In this document: positions 41,214 through 51,432 of the stretch, one piece after another | How positions within the stretch are numbered: position 1 is the first letter of the stretch | How the letters are laid out: every line of letters begins with the position of its first letter | Assembly: GCF_900101895.1 (NCBI RefSeq) | Contig: NZ_FMVF01000002.1 | Span: 62,001-126,000 of the forward strand | Source of the DNA: Flavobacterium caeni | GTDB taxonomy: Bacteria > Bacteroidota > Bacteroidia > Flavobacteriales > Flavobacteriaceae | Direction: 5' to 3' | Length of the DNA: 64,000 nucleotides | The notes under the pieces: model-generated | What the model was told of the DNA's origin: nothing | The model's input: only the letters and a program-made list of their open reading frames with translations | Database searches by the model: none | Made by a program: the position numbers and the translations under genes

Positions 41214-42119
41214 CTATCGTCCGAGCAGAAACATAAGCGGGATGTCGAGTCTTTCGGCCCACGAATGTTCGGCATGTTCCGCGCCGGGGAATTTTTGGGT
41301 GGTCCAATTGCGCGCATCATACCCTTTAGCCATCAAAATCAAATCGACTTCTTTTTGGTAGGGTTCATAGACCGCGTCGAGCGTTTGGTCGCCATAGTCA
41401 AAGTAAATCTTGTGCGTCATCGGCGACGGCAAATTGCGTTTGAGGTAGTTTTGGAACGCCTTCGGGATCGGGTTGTCTTTGGTCTCGAACGTCCCGATCC
41501 AATGCGTCGACAAACAGGCCGCGCCACCAAACACATCGGGGTACTCGCACAACGCATACATCGAAATCAGCCCGCCCATGCTCGAACCCGCCACAAAAGT
41601 GTGTTCCTTGCCTTTCTTGACCGAGTAGGTGTGTTCGACAAACGGCATCAGCTCCTTGACGATGAATTTCAAATAATTGTCCGAGCCGACCTTCGCGGCA
41701 AAAAGCGGTTGGGCGCCACCCAACGCATACAGCGAGTCCTTTTGTTTTTGCGTCAACGATTCGAACGGTTTTTGCGGAAAGTAGTCGCTGTGCCGTGTTG
41801 CGCCGCTGTTCCAGATGGCCACCACGATAAACGGGCGCGTTTTTTTGCCGGCGATCAGTTGGCCCGCCACGTCGTCTACACGCCATTCCTGTTTGTTCCA
41901 GTTGGTGTTGGCGTCAAACAACGCCTGGCCGTCGTGCATGTACAACACGTCATAGGTTTCTTTTTGCGAATAGCCGTCGGGCAGCCAAACTGCCACGTCG
42001 CGCGCCGCCACATACTGCGATTTGAATTCGGGATGTCTTTCCAAACGGCCCGACACCACTTTGATGTCCTGCGCCTGCATCGCCATAGAAAAACAAAGGA
42101 ATAGGATTGCTTTTTTCAT
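41214..42119 (-). CDS. Secreted alpha/beta-hydrolase (esterase D-like)
   Basis: 301 residues from the ATG at 42119 (MKKAILFLCFSMAMQAQDIKVVSGRLE). Signal peptide, then a putative-esterase domain: DVLYMHDGQALFD, nucleophile motif GSSMGG (in FVAGSSMGGLISMYALCEYP), Asp in IYFDYGDQTLD, His in FPGAEHAEHSWAERL. Similar proteins hydrolyse sugar or siderophore esters, but the substrate is unknown. The start overlaps the stop of the upstream type B T9SS gene by 4 bp (ATGA), so it is coupled to the surface-protein operon. Confidence 0.88.
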   Translation of the reverse strand: MKKAILFLCFSMAMQAQDIKVVSGRLERHPEFKSQYVAARDVAVWLPDGYSQKETYDVLYMHDGQALFDANTNWNKQEWRVDDVAGQLIAGKKTRPFIVVAIWNSGATRHSDYFPQKPFESLTQKQKDSLYALGGAQPLFAAKVGSDNYLKFIVKELMPFVEHTYSVKKGKEHTFVAGSSMGGLISMYALCEYPDVFGGAACLSTHWIGTFETKDNPIPKAFQNYLKRNLPSPMTHKIYFDYGDQTLDAVYEPYQKEVDLILMAKGYDARNWTTQKFPGAEHAEHSWAERLDIPLMFLLGR

Positions 42120-44539
42120 CGTTTCAAGCTGAAATGGCCTTTGGCCGTACGGGCATCCTCGAGTTCCATGATGTACCAATAGTCGTCGGCGGGCAACGGC
42201 TGGCCTTGGTAGTTGCCGTCCCATCCGGCGCTCAAAGGACTGATGTGTTTGATCAATTTGCCGTTGCGGTCAAAAATCCGGATGATTGTTTTCGAATAAT
42301 GGTTCCCATCGACGCCCTTGATGTTCCAGGTGTCGTTAAAACCGTCGCCATTGGGCGTAAAATAGTGCGGTACGCCCAACACATTGACCTGAATGGGTCC
42401 AAGGACGCCGCAAGCGAGCAAGTCTTTGATGTACAAGTCATGGATGCCCGGATCGACGTTGGCGAATACCGGTGAACTTTGAAATGGCCCTTGCGGGGTA
42501 TCGAGCGCGAATACATAATCGCCCAGGCTCACCGTCGATATATTTACTGTCACCATAGGATAATCGGTATCCAAATCGTCTATGATTACCGATTCGATGT
42601 AGGCAGGCGCCGATTCCAAAACCGTAACGGTTCGCGTCACCGTACACCCCAATCGCGTCACTTCGACCGTATAGTCGCCCGCCTGGTTCACCGTTATCGT
42701 GTAGCTGGTTTGGCCCAAATCCTGGCCATTCCTGAACCAACGGTAGGTGTAGTCCGATGGTGTTCCCGACAAAATGCCCGCGTCGAGCGTGACGGTCAAA
42801 TCGGGGTTGTCGTTGCATACGTAGCCGCCCGACGCCAGTCGTTCGACATCCGGCAACCGATTGACCTTGAGCGCGAGCGTACTGATCGATGCGCATTGGC
42901 CGCTGTCGTCGATACGTACATACACCACATCGTTGTAGGGCACTATGTTTTGATGCATCGAAGGATTACCGATCGGATTTTGGGCGAGCAACGCATCTTG
43001 TTCCGTTGCGTAAAAAGCCACCGACTGCGTAGCCGTCAATACAATATTGGTCGTGGTCAAATCGAACGTCGCCAAGCCGTTTTCGACACCAAGGACGTCA
43101 CATTCGGGCGCGATCGAAATGGTCGGCGGCGGAACGATGTTTCCAACAAGCGTCACCGAACCCCAGCTCTGGCAGCCCGTCGCCGAATTTCGGATACGCG
43201 CCTGCAACGTCTGTGGGTTACTTAAATTATCGTACAACGACGCGGTTATAGGGGTAGTACTTCCGGCTTCGAAAAACGCGACTTCGAGATTGCTGTTTCC
43301 ACCTGTCAAAGCGCCAATGGCTTGGCTTAGGTCAAATTGCGTGAGGCCGTCGGGCACCAAGCCGGTGTCGCAGTGCGCGAGCGTGGTATGTACTACCGCC
43401 GGACGCGGCCAAACGCGCAGGTGTACCGGTTCTACCAATACACAGCCCGTGGTGTTGCTTATACGAACGTAAATGTCTTGTTGGTTCGGGATGGTATTGT
43501 AGAACGTCGTCCCCAAGGCGCCCGTATTGCTTTGGGCCGCCAATGCCGAACCGAAATACGCCACATTGAGCCCGGCCGTATTTTGTCCCGACAGCAAGGT
43601 TTGTGTAACCACGTCCAAGTCGAATACCGTTTGGGCGTTGGTGCCGTCGCCATCGGCCGCGTCGTCGCACAGCGAAAAACTATCGGCCGAAAGCGCTGCG
43701 CCGTTGGTTACGGTGAGTGTAAAATCGGTCAACGAAAAACAACCGCTTGTGGTGTTGGTCAACCGCGCGTAGATGGTTTGCGGATTGTTGGTGTTGTTAA
43801 AAATCGTCGGAGCGAAGATTTGGTTCGAACCCGTGATCGCGTCGTTGGCGTTGGTGTGGTAGGTGAGATGCACATTGGGTTGTCCGCCAACAATCACATT
43901 AAAGTTCTCGTTCAAATTGAATACGCCCGTATTCCCGCTAGGCACGCAAGTTTGTAAATTGTTTGGCGGGGCAGCGATGTTGGGTTGCATCTCGAAAGTA
44001 GCCGAACCATCCCATTGGATCGAGAAATTGGCATTGCCGATCGGGCGGTCGACGACTATAAAATAGGTCTCGCCGGCCACCACGTCCAGCGCCTGTACGA
44101 AACTGTTGCCCAACTCGCCCGGACCTTCAGACGTATCGGTTTCGGCGCTGTTCATGCCCGTCAGGTTGTCGAACTGGCCCGCCATAAGCGGATTGGTCGT
44201 AGAGCAACGGATCGCCATGCCCAAATCGTCGCACGTGACGTTGGGGCCGAAGATGAAAAAGTCAAAATCCTCCTCGAGATCCATGGTGCCAGGCGTAAGC
44301 GTAAAAGCGAGCGTACCCGTTGTGGCCACGGGTAATTTGAGCCAAATGCTGTTGTTTTCCTGGCTGCCGCAGGTGTTGAGGAAGTCGATTTCCTGGTTTC
44401 CGATTCCCGAAACGGTAAGTCCCTGGAACCCGGTATTCCCGCATACGACAATCGCGTCGGTACAATCGTTTTGCGCGCGTGCAAATGGCGCGAACAACAA
44501 AAAAAGCACAAGCGCGACCGCGCCAGAGAAATGGCCCAT
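42116..44539 (-). CDS. T9SS type B surface protein with adhesin-like repeats
   Basis: 807 residues. Signal peptide MGHFSGAVALVLFLLFAPFARAQN, an N-terminal beta domain (QNDCTDAIVVCGNTGFQGLTVSG ... YFIVVDRPIGNANFSIQWDG), then about four repeated Ig/PKD-like units built around LxLCDxAxDGDGTNAQTVFDL. The C-terminus is a type B (gliding-type) sorting domain: GVPHYFTPNGDGFNDTWNIKGVDG ... IRIFDRNGKLIKHISPLSAGWDGNYQGQPLPADDYWYIMELEDARTAKGHFSLKR. Secreted by T9SS and displayed on the cell surface. Only 7 bp after the next upstream gene. Confidence 0.9.
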   Translation of the reverse strand: MGHFSGAVALVLFLLFAPFARAQNDCTDAIVVCGNTGFQGLTVSGIGNQEIDFLNTCGSQENNSIWLKLPVATTGTLAFTLTPGTMDLEEDFDFFIFGPNVTCDDLGMAIRCSTTNPLMAGQFDNLTGMNSAETDTSEGPGELGNSFVQALDVVAGETYFIVVDRPIGNANFSIQWDGSATFEMQPNIAAPPNNLQTCVPSGNTGVFNLNENFNVIVGGQPNVHLTYHTNANDAITGSNQIFAPTIFNNTNNPQTIYARLTNTTSGCFSLTDFTLTVTNGAALSADSFSLCDDAADGDGTNAQTVFDLDVVTQTLLSGQNTAGLNVAYFGSALAAQSNTGALGTTFYNTIPNQQDIYVRISNTTGCVLVEPVHLRVWPRPAVVHTTLAHCDTGLVPDGLTQFDLSQAIGALTGGNSNLEVAFFEAGSTTPITASLYDNLSNPQTLQARIRNSATGCQSWGSVTLVGNIVPPPTISIAPECDVLGVENGLATFDLTTTNIVLTATQSVAFYATEQDALLAQNPIGNPSMHQNIVPYNDVVYVRIDDSGQCASISTLALKVNRLPDVERLASGGYVCNDNPDLTVTLDAGILSGTPSDYTYRWFRNGQDLGQTSYTITVNQAGDYTVEVTRLGCTVTRTVTVLESAPAYIESVIIDDLDTDYPMVTVNISTVSLGDYVFALDTPQGPFQSSPVFANVDPGIHDLYIKDLLACGVLGPIQVNVLGVPHYFTPNGDGFNDTWNIKGVDGNHYSKTIIRIFDRNGKLIKHISPLSAGWDGNYQGQPLPADDYWYIMELEDARTAKGHFSLKR

Positions 44540-44546
44540 GTTGGTG

Positions 44547-47500
44547 TTATCGTTTTAGGGAGAAATGTCCTTTGGCCACACGTCCGTTTTCGAGTTCAAT
44601 CGTGTACCAGTAATCGTCGGATGCCATCGGTTTTTGGTTGTAAGTACCGTCCCATCCGTCGCCGATAGGGCTGATTTGCTTGATCAATTTCCCGTAACGG
44701 TCAAAAATGTGAATGATCGCATTGCGTTCGCGGGAGGCATCGGCGCCGCGCAAGTTCCAGGTATCGTTGTAGCCGTCGCCGTTGGGCGTGAAATATTTCG
44801 GGATGCCCAACACGTTTACTTGGATCGGCCCCACAATGCCACAACCCTTGAGGTCCTTGATGTACACGTCATGGATGCCCGGCAAAACGTCGTTGAAAAA
44901 TGGTGAGACCTGGAAAGTATCAGCATGGTCCAGTGCAAAGACATAATCGCCCGTGCCGCTTACATAAATCGAAATCGAATTGATATCGGCCAGATCGACC
45001 ACCTCGATGTCATCGACCTGCGCCAAATCCGAGGAGGTAACCGTGATGGTTTGCGTACGGTGACAACCAAACAAACTCGTTACCTTGACCGTGTAAATGC
45101 CCGGGGCGTTGACCGCGAGGGTAGGTGTAGTTCCGCCCGGTACCGGATTGCCCGCAAACGTCCACAGGTAGGTGAACGTCGTAAGATCGGCTTCCTGTGG
45201 CAGGCCCGAGTCGAGTGTGATGAATTCTTCGTTGAGGTTCAAGCAAATCATGCGCTCGTCGGTCAAACGAATATCCGGAAGCGGTTCTACGACCAAGGTG
45301 ATGTACGGGCCCAATCCAAAACACGCATTGTCGATGTCGCTTTCGATACGTACCCAGATTTGCTGGGTATCGGGGTATCCGATGTTGCGGTAATTTGTTA
45401 AATTGTTGATTTCAAGCGAATTGCCCGACGGGTCGGTTTCGGCCGCGGCATCGGCGCCGTTCCGGTAGTATTTGATGCTGTATCCCGAAGATGAAGGCAA
45501 CAGCGCAAGAATGTCTGCGGTCACCGAACTAAAATCGAACGAAGCAATCCCGTCGCGGTCGTTGTTATTGGCGGTGTCGTTGCCGTTGGTGTCCAGAAAA
45601 TCGTCGCATGTACGGAAGATTCTGTTCAATCCCGTAATGTTGGTGGCCGTGACGCGGATGTTCAGGCGCGCCACGCGATAGCATCCGTGAACCGTTTCGA
45701 CGCGCACCCATACCGAGGTATCGCTTGTGTTGTAGGCCGTCGGCGAAGTTATTTGTTCCAAGGCGTTGGCGTTCGAAGCACCTGTTTCGCTGGTGTAATA
45801 GCGAAAAGTCAAGTTCGCGGCGTCGGCCGAGATGAACGACTCCTGTTGACGCAAGTTGACATCGGTGATGGCATTGGATACGCCGTCTTCGTCACACTGT
45901 ACCAGGTCAATGGGCGAGTTGATTACCGGCAGTGGGTTTACCGTGAGCACGGCTTCGTCGCTAAACAATCCGCAGCCGTTCCCGATGCGGTCCAGACGAA
46001 CGCGGTACCGCGACGCTTCCATGGCTGCGGTTGCGTCGTTGATTTGGAGCGTGGCCGAAGTGGCGCCCGAATATGTGGTATTATCAATGAGATTGACCCA
46101 AATACCGCCTTGCAGGGTTTGCCATTGGTAACTGTCCACCGGATCTGGATTCGGAACCACAGCCATCGTAGCATCGCCTGTATCACAAGTTGCCGTCGAA
46201 AGCGGTTGCGTGGCAATCGACAACGGTGCCGATACGATGTAGTTGTTGTTGATCGGCGGTAAATAATTGCCCACACCGGTCACCAATCCGCGGCTGTTCA
46301 CCAGCGGCGTACCGACGCCCAGAATACCGTCGGCGTCAGGGTCTTGGAATCCGGCCTCGGTGACGTCGAAGCAACCGTCGGCATCGCTGTCTTGTTCAAT
46401 GTAGTCGTTGCGGTTGTCGCCATCGGTATCCACGATCGAATAGGTCAAAATGCCCGAGTCGGGGAATGTTTCTATGTTGTCGGGAATCCCGTTGTTGCTG
46501 TGCGATCCGTCCACGGTACCCGAACCATTGGTGTCGGGAGCACCGCTACCGGATTCTATCAAATCATAAATACCGTCGTTGTCGCTGTCGAGGTCGAGAT
46601 AGTCGAAAACGCCGTCGCCGTCGGTATCGATAGGGGTCAAGCCGCCGCCATACACATCGGCCAAACCGTCCTGGTTGGCGTCGGTAGTGGTGGGTGTTAT
46701 GAAAGTGGTTCCTTGCGCCTCTACATTGTCGAGAATACCATCGTTGTCGCTATCGCCGTCGAGTTGGTCGGGCGTCGTGTCGCCGTCGCTGTCCTTGGGA
46801 ACGCATTTGGCCTTAAGTGCAAAGGTAGCGTTTACCGGTACCAAATCGGAAAGGTTCTTGTGGACATAGGTGAGCGCGGTCGTGCGGTATACATGGAAAC
46901 CAAAATTGCCGATGCCAAACGGCAAAAGCGATTGGTTCAATCTAAAGCGGATCTCGAACGACGAATACTTGGTGATGCCGCTCTCGTAAATGCCGTCATA
47001 ATTGGTGTCGATGAGCAGTTGGTCGCCCGGATTGACCACCGTGATGGTTTTATCGGGTGTGGTTTTGAGGACGAATTCGGAATCTGAGCTCAGTTCAAAG
47101 CCAGGCGTTCCGGTCATGACATACTCGAGCGCCAGTGATACCGGTTGCGAAAAATTGATCTGTGTGGTGACCGAGTTACCCTTGCCCGCCGTTACGGTAG
47201 AAGAGAATTTACCCAATTCCGAATCACTTCCTGCAAACGCGTGGTTGGTTTGGTCCAAGCCTGCAAAAGTCACGGTTTGCGTGTGCGAATTGTTATAGGT
47301 TCCCACGGCAATGGGTGTGCTCGCTGGGCTCAGATCAACCCATACGTCGCCATGCGATTCGGTGCAGTTGGCGATGCCATCGTTGTCGTTGTCGCGGTCT
47401 ATGTTGTCGTTTACGCCATCGCCATCAATGTCGGTCGGACACGAACTGATGGGTATTTCGTCCGAAATGAGCGTAGTCCCACACGCGGCTATCGTGGCCT

Positions 47501-49082
47501 TGACGTAGTAATAACCGGGTTGCGTGGGGTTGTAGTTCCCGGCAGTAGCGCCTGGAATCTCGGCGCCGTTAAAATACCACTGGAATACGTCAAAGGCCGT
47601 CAGCGTATTGACCGAAAGCGACACATTCGGGATGCAGCTTTGTTGGGTAAGGTCTACCGGAACAAACGAGATTTCGGGCTTGTAGGCAAAACCTGAATAG
47701 AATCCGCCAAACGTGGCCGCATCGTCCGATCCGTACGAAGCCAAATACAACTGCCCTGTAGAATAGACACCCACATTGCCCGTAAGCCCTGTGATGGTGT
47801 AGGTTTCGTAATCGGGGTTGCCTACCACGCTGGTTGGTCCATCCACAAACACACCGGGCAGGAAATTGAGCGCAAGCAACGAGTAATCGATGCCGTTGAT
47901 GTTAAAGGTAAGTGTTGCGCCCACCTCGGTCACGAGCGTGACCCGGCCGATGAATGTTCGCGTGCCGATTTTGTCGATCAGCGGGATGTTGTCGATCACA
48001 TGCGGGGTTTCGCAATTGAGCGGCGGAACGAAGAACATTTTCTGGTTGGCAAAATCGGGTCTGGAATTGTCGCCAACCGATTGGTAGGCAAATACCTTTT
48101 TCGAAGTTTGGATGTACAGGTTGCCGTTGGCATTGTAGTCGACGCCGTCGAGCTGGATGTACTCGCCTGCGTTGAGCATATACATGGGCGAGGGAATCCC
48201 GTTGAGAAACACCTCGGTGTTGTCCTCATGCGCCACAAGCAGGATGCGTTCGGTGACCGGTTGCCCAGTACTTTTGATGAAAATGTATTCGGTGCCCGTT
48301 CGTTCGACCGATACGATTTGATCGAAACCCAAATCGAGGTTGGTGTTGGCGTTGCTCCCGGCAAACGATCCGCAATTGACGGCAATCGGTTTGTCTGAAA
48401 CGACCATCGATCCGATGAGCCCGTCGCGGTTGGCATCGAGCGGTCCTTCTACAGCCATCACAAAACTTTCGCCCGCATTGAGCGTGACCCAGGAAGGCGT
48501 GCTTCCGGCGGCCGCGTTGTTGATGAGCTCTACGCCGGGGCCGATGTTCTCAAACTGAACAAGGGTGTTGTTCTCGGTCGCCAAAACCGATACAAAGGTA
48601 TAGTGGTTGGTACCATACGAAGCGAAATCGACATCGATGTTGTTCAAACTGCCGATGCGGAACGTCGTACCCAAAGCGGCCAATCCTTTCGATACCAAAC
48701 CGCCGGCATGGTTGCCGTTTCCTGCAATCAGCCTGACCGATACATAGACCATGTCTTCGGCTTCGACAATATACCCTTTGTCCGATCGGATGCTGCTGAC
48801 CTGGGTTCTGCTGGTGTGTAACTGTGTTCCTGTGCCCGAACCGATGTTGTGGACATAAGGCGTGCTTTTGGATACCGTTCCCAAAATGGTGGTGCCGCCC
48901 AACTGAATGATCTTGAAATTGACCGGATTGACGTTGGGTGTCGAGATGTACAAGAATTGCTCTTGCGCCCTCGAAGCGGGATTGTCCGACCCTGATACCG
49001 GAGGGATATAGTGTGTCTTGCTGAATTGCGCCGAACCAGTGACAAAAACGAGCAAGAAACACAACAGGGTAAGTCTTTTCAT
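44547..49082 (-). CDS. Giant T9SS type B surface protein (IgGFc-binding-like head, thrombospondin type 3 repeats)
   Basis: 1511 residues. Signal peptide MKRLTLLCFLLVFVTGSA. Residues about 20-360 resemble the IgGFc-binding protein N-terminal domain (YISTPNVNPVNFKIIQLGGTT ... EYIFIKSTGQPVTERILLVAHEDNTEVFLNG). Calcium-binding thrombospondin type 3 motifs follow (PTDIDGDGVNDNIDRDNDNDG near 545; several DSDNDG units near 770-930), then Ig-like repeats (SIATQPLSTATCDTGDA; FNPLPVI region) and a type B sorting domain (GIPKYFTPNGDGYNDTWNLRGADA ... GKLIKQISPIGDGWDG). Likely a calcium-stiffened adhesin or matrix protein. Part of the three-gene T9SS set. Confidence 0.88.
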   Translation of the reverse strand: MKRLTLLCFLLVFVTGSAQFSKTHYIPPVSGSDNPASRAQEQFLYISTPNVNPVNFKIIQLGGTTILGTVSKSTPYVHNIGSGTGTQLHTSRTQVSSIRSDKGYIVEAEDMVYVSVRLIAGNGNHAGGLVSKGLAALGTTFRIGSLNNIDVDFASYGTNHYTFVSVLATENNTLVQFENIGPGVELINNAAAGSTPSWVTLNAGESFVMAVEGPLDANRDGLIGSMVVSDKPIAVNCGSFAGSNANTNLDLGFDQIVSVERTGTEYIFIKSTGQPVTERILLVAHEDNTEVFLNGIPSPMYMLNAGEYIQLDGVDYNANGNLYIQTSKKVFAYQSVGDNSRPDFANQKMFFVPPLNCETPHVIDNIPLIDKIGTRTFIGRVTLVTEVGATLTFNINGIDYSLLALNFLPGVFVDGPTSVVGNPDYETYTITGLTGNVGVYSTGQLYLASYGSDDAATFGGFYSGFAYKPEISFVPVDLTQQSCIPNVSLSVNTLTAFDVFQWYFNGAEIPGATAGNYNPTQPGYYYVKATIAACGTTLISDEIPISSCPTDIDGDGVNDNIDRDNDNDGIANCTESHGDVWVDLSPASTPIAVGTYNNSHTQTVTFAGLDQTNHAFAGSDSELGKFSSTVTAGKGNSVTTQINFSQPVSLALEYVMTGTPGFELSSDSEFVLKTTPDKTITVVNPGDQLLIDTNYDGIYESGITKYSSFEIRFRLNQSLLPFGIGNFGFHVYRTTALTYVHKNLSDLVPVNATFALKAKCVPKDSDGDTTPDQLDGDSDNDGILDNVEAQGTTFITPTTTDANQDGLADVYGGGLTPIDTDGDGVFDYLDLDSDNDGIYDLIESGSGAPDTNGSGTVDGSHSNNGIPDNIETFPDSGILTYSIVDTDGDNRNDYIEQDSDADGCFDVTEAGFQDPDADGILGVGTPLVNSRGLVTGVGNYLPPINNNYIVSAPLSIATQPLSTATCDTGDATMAVVPNPDPVDSYQWQTLQGGIWVNLIDNTTYSGATSATLQINDATAAMEASRYRVRLDRIGNGCGLFSDEAVLTVNPLPVINSPIDLVQCDEDGVSNAITDVNLRQQESFISADAANLTFRYYTSETGASNANALEQITSPTAYNTSDTSVWVRVETVHGCYRVARLNIRVTATNITGLNRIFRTCDDFLDTNGNDTANNNDRDGIASFDFSSVTADILALLPSSSGYSIKYYRNGADAAAETDPSGNSLEINNLTNYRNIGYPDTQQIWVRIESDIDNACFGLGPYITLVVEPLPDIRLTDERMICLNLNEEFITLDSGLPQEADLTTFTYLWTFAGNPVPGGTTPTLAVNAPGIYTVKVTSLFGCHRTQTITVTSSDLAQVDDIEVVDLADINSISIYVSGTGDYVFALDHADTFQVSPFFNDVLPGIHDVYIKDLKGCGIVGPIQVNVLGIPKYFTPNGDGYNDTWNLRGADASRERNAIIHIFDRYGKLIKQISPIGDGWDGTYNQKPMASDDYWYTIELENGRVAKGHFSLKR

Positions 49083-49112
49083 CGGTTAAAAGTAGGGAAT
49101 AAATCACAATAA

Positions 49113-51416
49113 CTACCGCACGAGCGAAAAATGTCCTTTGACGTTCCGACCGTTTTCGAGCGTGATGACAAACCAGTAATCGCTTGAAGGCAAGTCTTTT
49201 GAGTGGAATTTGCCGTCCCAGCCTCTGGCATCGCCGTTAAAACGCGTGATCAATTTACCATACCGGTCGAAGATGCTGACGGTGGTGTTGGGTTGCGTTC
49301 TCAAGCTCGACACGGTCCAAAAATCGTTGATACCGTCGCCATTGGGCGTAAAAAACCGAGGGAAATTGAACACGCTGATTTTCTTGCTCGTCGCGCCACA
49401 TCCGAATTTATCGCGCACCACGACGGTGTATTCTCCCGCCGCGACACCCGAAAAATAAGGGCTGTCTTGAAAATGTACGCCGTCGAGCGAAAATTCGTAA
49501 TTGCCCGTACCCGTATACTGGATCAAAACCGTGTTGTCGCCAGGGGTCATGTCCTCGATCTCGACGTTGGTAATCAGGGGCGCGTCGGGAACCGTGACGA
49601 TGAACGTCTTGGTGGCCGTACAATCGTTTTCCATGACCGTGATCGTGTAGATGCCCGCTTCGGTTACTGTTGTCGATGCGGTGGTCCCGCCATTGCTCCA
49701 GGTGTAGGATTCATAGATGTCGTTCACATCGAGCTTGACCGATTCGCCCGCGCAAATAGAAATGTGTGCATCTTCAAAATCGGGTGGTGCGAGCGTGTTG
49801 ACCACGAGTTCGACCGCGATGATGTCATGGCAATCGGGGCCGTTGATGATTTTGGCAAAAATGGTCTGGTCGTTCTGGACCGTATTGTAGTATACATTGG
49901 GCAACACATTTTCGGGATGCAGCAACGCGTCCTGGACGGTTTCGTAATATTCGACCACCAATCCCGGCGGCAAACCGTCGAGCACCTGCGGGTCGGCATC
50001 GCTGAGCGTGAAATGATAAAAGCCGTCCTGTACGGGATCGGGATCATGGTCGCACGTTTCGAGCAACGGATAGTTGTACACCGAATGCCCGCTTATTTGA
50101 AGCGTTACGGTTGTCACGCCAACACAGCCGTAGATGCTCACCACGCGCGCATAAATGGTTTTGGGGATGCTGAGGTAGTTGGTCGCGTTGGTGATCCAAT
50201 TGACGCCCAATTGCGCATCGCCGTTGGTTTCATAAAAAGTAACGTTAACCAGATCAGGGTCGCCGCCGGTCAGCAAATCGATTGCGCGCTCCAGGTTGAA
50301 AAACGTGTTGCCGTTGTCGTCTTCGTCGCATTGTACCAACGTGGCAGGCGCGGGTGTGGGTAGCGGCGCGTATTCGACGGTCACTTCACCTGTGATAACG
50401 CAACTTGTTGAACCCATGGTAATTTCGACACGGTAATCGCCCGGCGTATTCCCGACAAAAACCGAACTGAACGCACCCGGCACCTGTACATTGTTACGGA
50501 ACCATTTGTAGGTGTTTGTTCCAGGCTCATTGGCGGTCAAAGTAAAAGTACCGCCTGCACAAACCGCATTGTCTGTGGCAAGCAAGAGGTCCGGACCCAG
50601 GTCGACATCGGCTTGAAAACTGCCGCCCGAAAGGAATATCGCCGAATCGTAACGGATGTTTTCATGATCGGCGATGACAATTTTGATGTGGTAGCTGTTG
50701 CCGGGAACGACGGTCGCCTGTGCGGTCATCGGCACGGTTTGTCCATTGAAATTGGTCGGGTGGTTGGTGCCGTTGAACGCGTCGAAATACAGTTCATTCT
50801 GCGCCGGACATCCACCAGAACCAGGGATTTCAGGGTGTACCGACGTCACCAGCACCGGAGTAGTCGTATTGGGGATCAACGCCAAATTTTGGTAAGGTCC
50901 CGGGCTGCCTGCTTCCTTGAGCAAAAACGCAAACCCGTCAGAATAGGTACACGTTGCGGTGCCATGGTATTCTTCGGACGAAAAAATGTAGTCGAAACTG
51001 ATGTGGCTTGAATACGGAATGAAATCAAACTCGAGAACCGTAGCATTGACCGTATTGTTGATGCCAAGCGCCTGTTCCAAATCGGTGTCGCCGCCCCACG
51101 AATTCGATCCTTCGTCGATGAGGTTGTTGTTTGGGCCTTCGGTCCTTGTGGCGCGCGAGGTGGCAAGCACAATACCGTTGGCAAACGGAAAGCTGCTCGT
51201 GCCGGCGCTGAAGTACCCAAAACTTTGTTGTCCGGCGCTGAATGTATCGCCGCTGACGGTCATGTTGGCCGCATTGGAACATGGGTCGCCACTGAGCAAG
51301 GTAGAAACGAGCTGCGCGGCGGTGTAGGTGTCATCAACCTGGATGTATTGGGCTTTGGCGCCCAACGAAACGCAGGTTAATACGAGTGAGAAAAGGGTGG
51401 TCCTGAGTGTATTCAT
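49113..51416 (-). CDS. T9SS type B surface protein with choice-of-anchor L domain
   Basis: 767 residues from the ATG at 51416 (MNTLRTTLFSLVLTCVSLGAKAQYIQVDDTYTAAQLVSTLLSGDPCSNAANMTVSG). Signal peptide, then a choice-of-anchor L domain (FANGIVLATSRATRTEGPNN ... ISFDYIFSSEEYHGTATCTYSDGFAFLLKEAG), Ig-like repeats, and a type B sorting domain (FPRFFTPNGDGINDFWTVSSLRT ... FDRYGKLITRFNGDARGWDGKFHSKDLPSSDYWFVITLENGRNVKGHFSLVR). First gene of the presumed operon; the giant protein gene follows 30 bp later. Confidence 0.9.
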   Translation of the reverse strand: MNTLRTTLFSLVLTCVSLGAKAQYIQVDDTYTAAQLVSTLLSGDPCSNAANMTVSGDTFSAGQQSFGYFSAGTSSFPFANGIVLATSRATRTEGPNNNLIDEGSNSWGGDTDLEQALGINNTVNATVLEFDFIPYSSHISFDYIFSSEEYHGTATCTYSDGFAFLLKEAGSPGPYQNLALIPNTTTPVLVTSVHPEIPGSGGCPAQNELYFDAFNGTNHPTNFNGQTVPMTAQATVVPGNSYHIKIVIADHENIRYDSAIFLSGGSFQADVDLGPDLLLATDNAVCAGGTFTLTANEPGTNTYKWFRNNVQVPGAFSSVFVGNTPGDYRVEITMGSTSCVITGEVTVEYAPLPTPAPATLVQCDEDDNGNTFFNLERAIDLLTGGDPDLVNVTFYETNGDAQLGVNWITNATNYLSIPKTIYARVVSIYGCVGVTTVTLQISGHSVYNYPLLETCDHDPDPVQDGFYHFTLSDADPQVLDGLPPGLVVEYYETVQDALLHPENVLPNVYYNTVQNDQTIFAKIINGPDCHDIIAVELVVNTLAPPDFEDAHISICAGESVKLDVNDIYESYTWSNGGTTASTTVTEAGIYTITVMENDCTATKTFIVTVPDAPLITNVEIEDMTPGDNTVLIQYTGTGNYEFSLDGVHFQDSPYFSGVAAGEYTVVVRDKFGCGATSKKISVFNFPRFFTPNGDGINDFWTVSSLRTQPNTTVSIFDRYGKLITRFNGDARGWDGKFHSKDLPSSDYWFVITLENGRNVKGHFSLVR

Positions 51417-51432
51417 AGCATCGGCGAAGATA

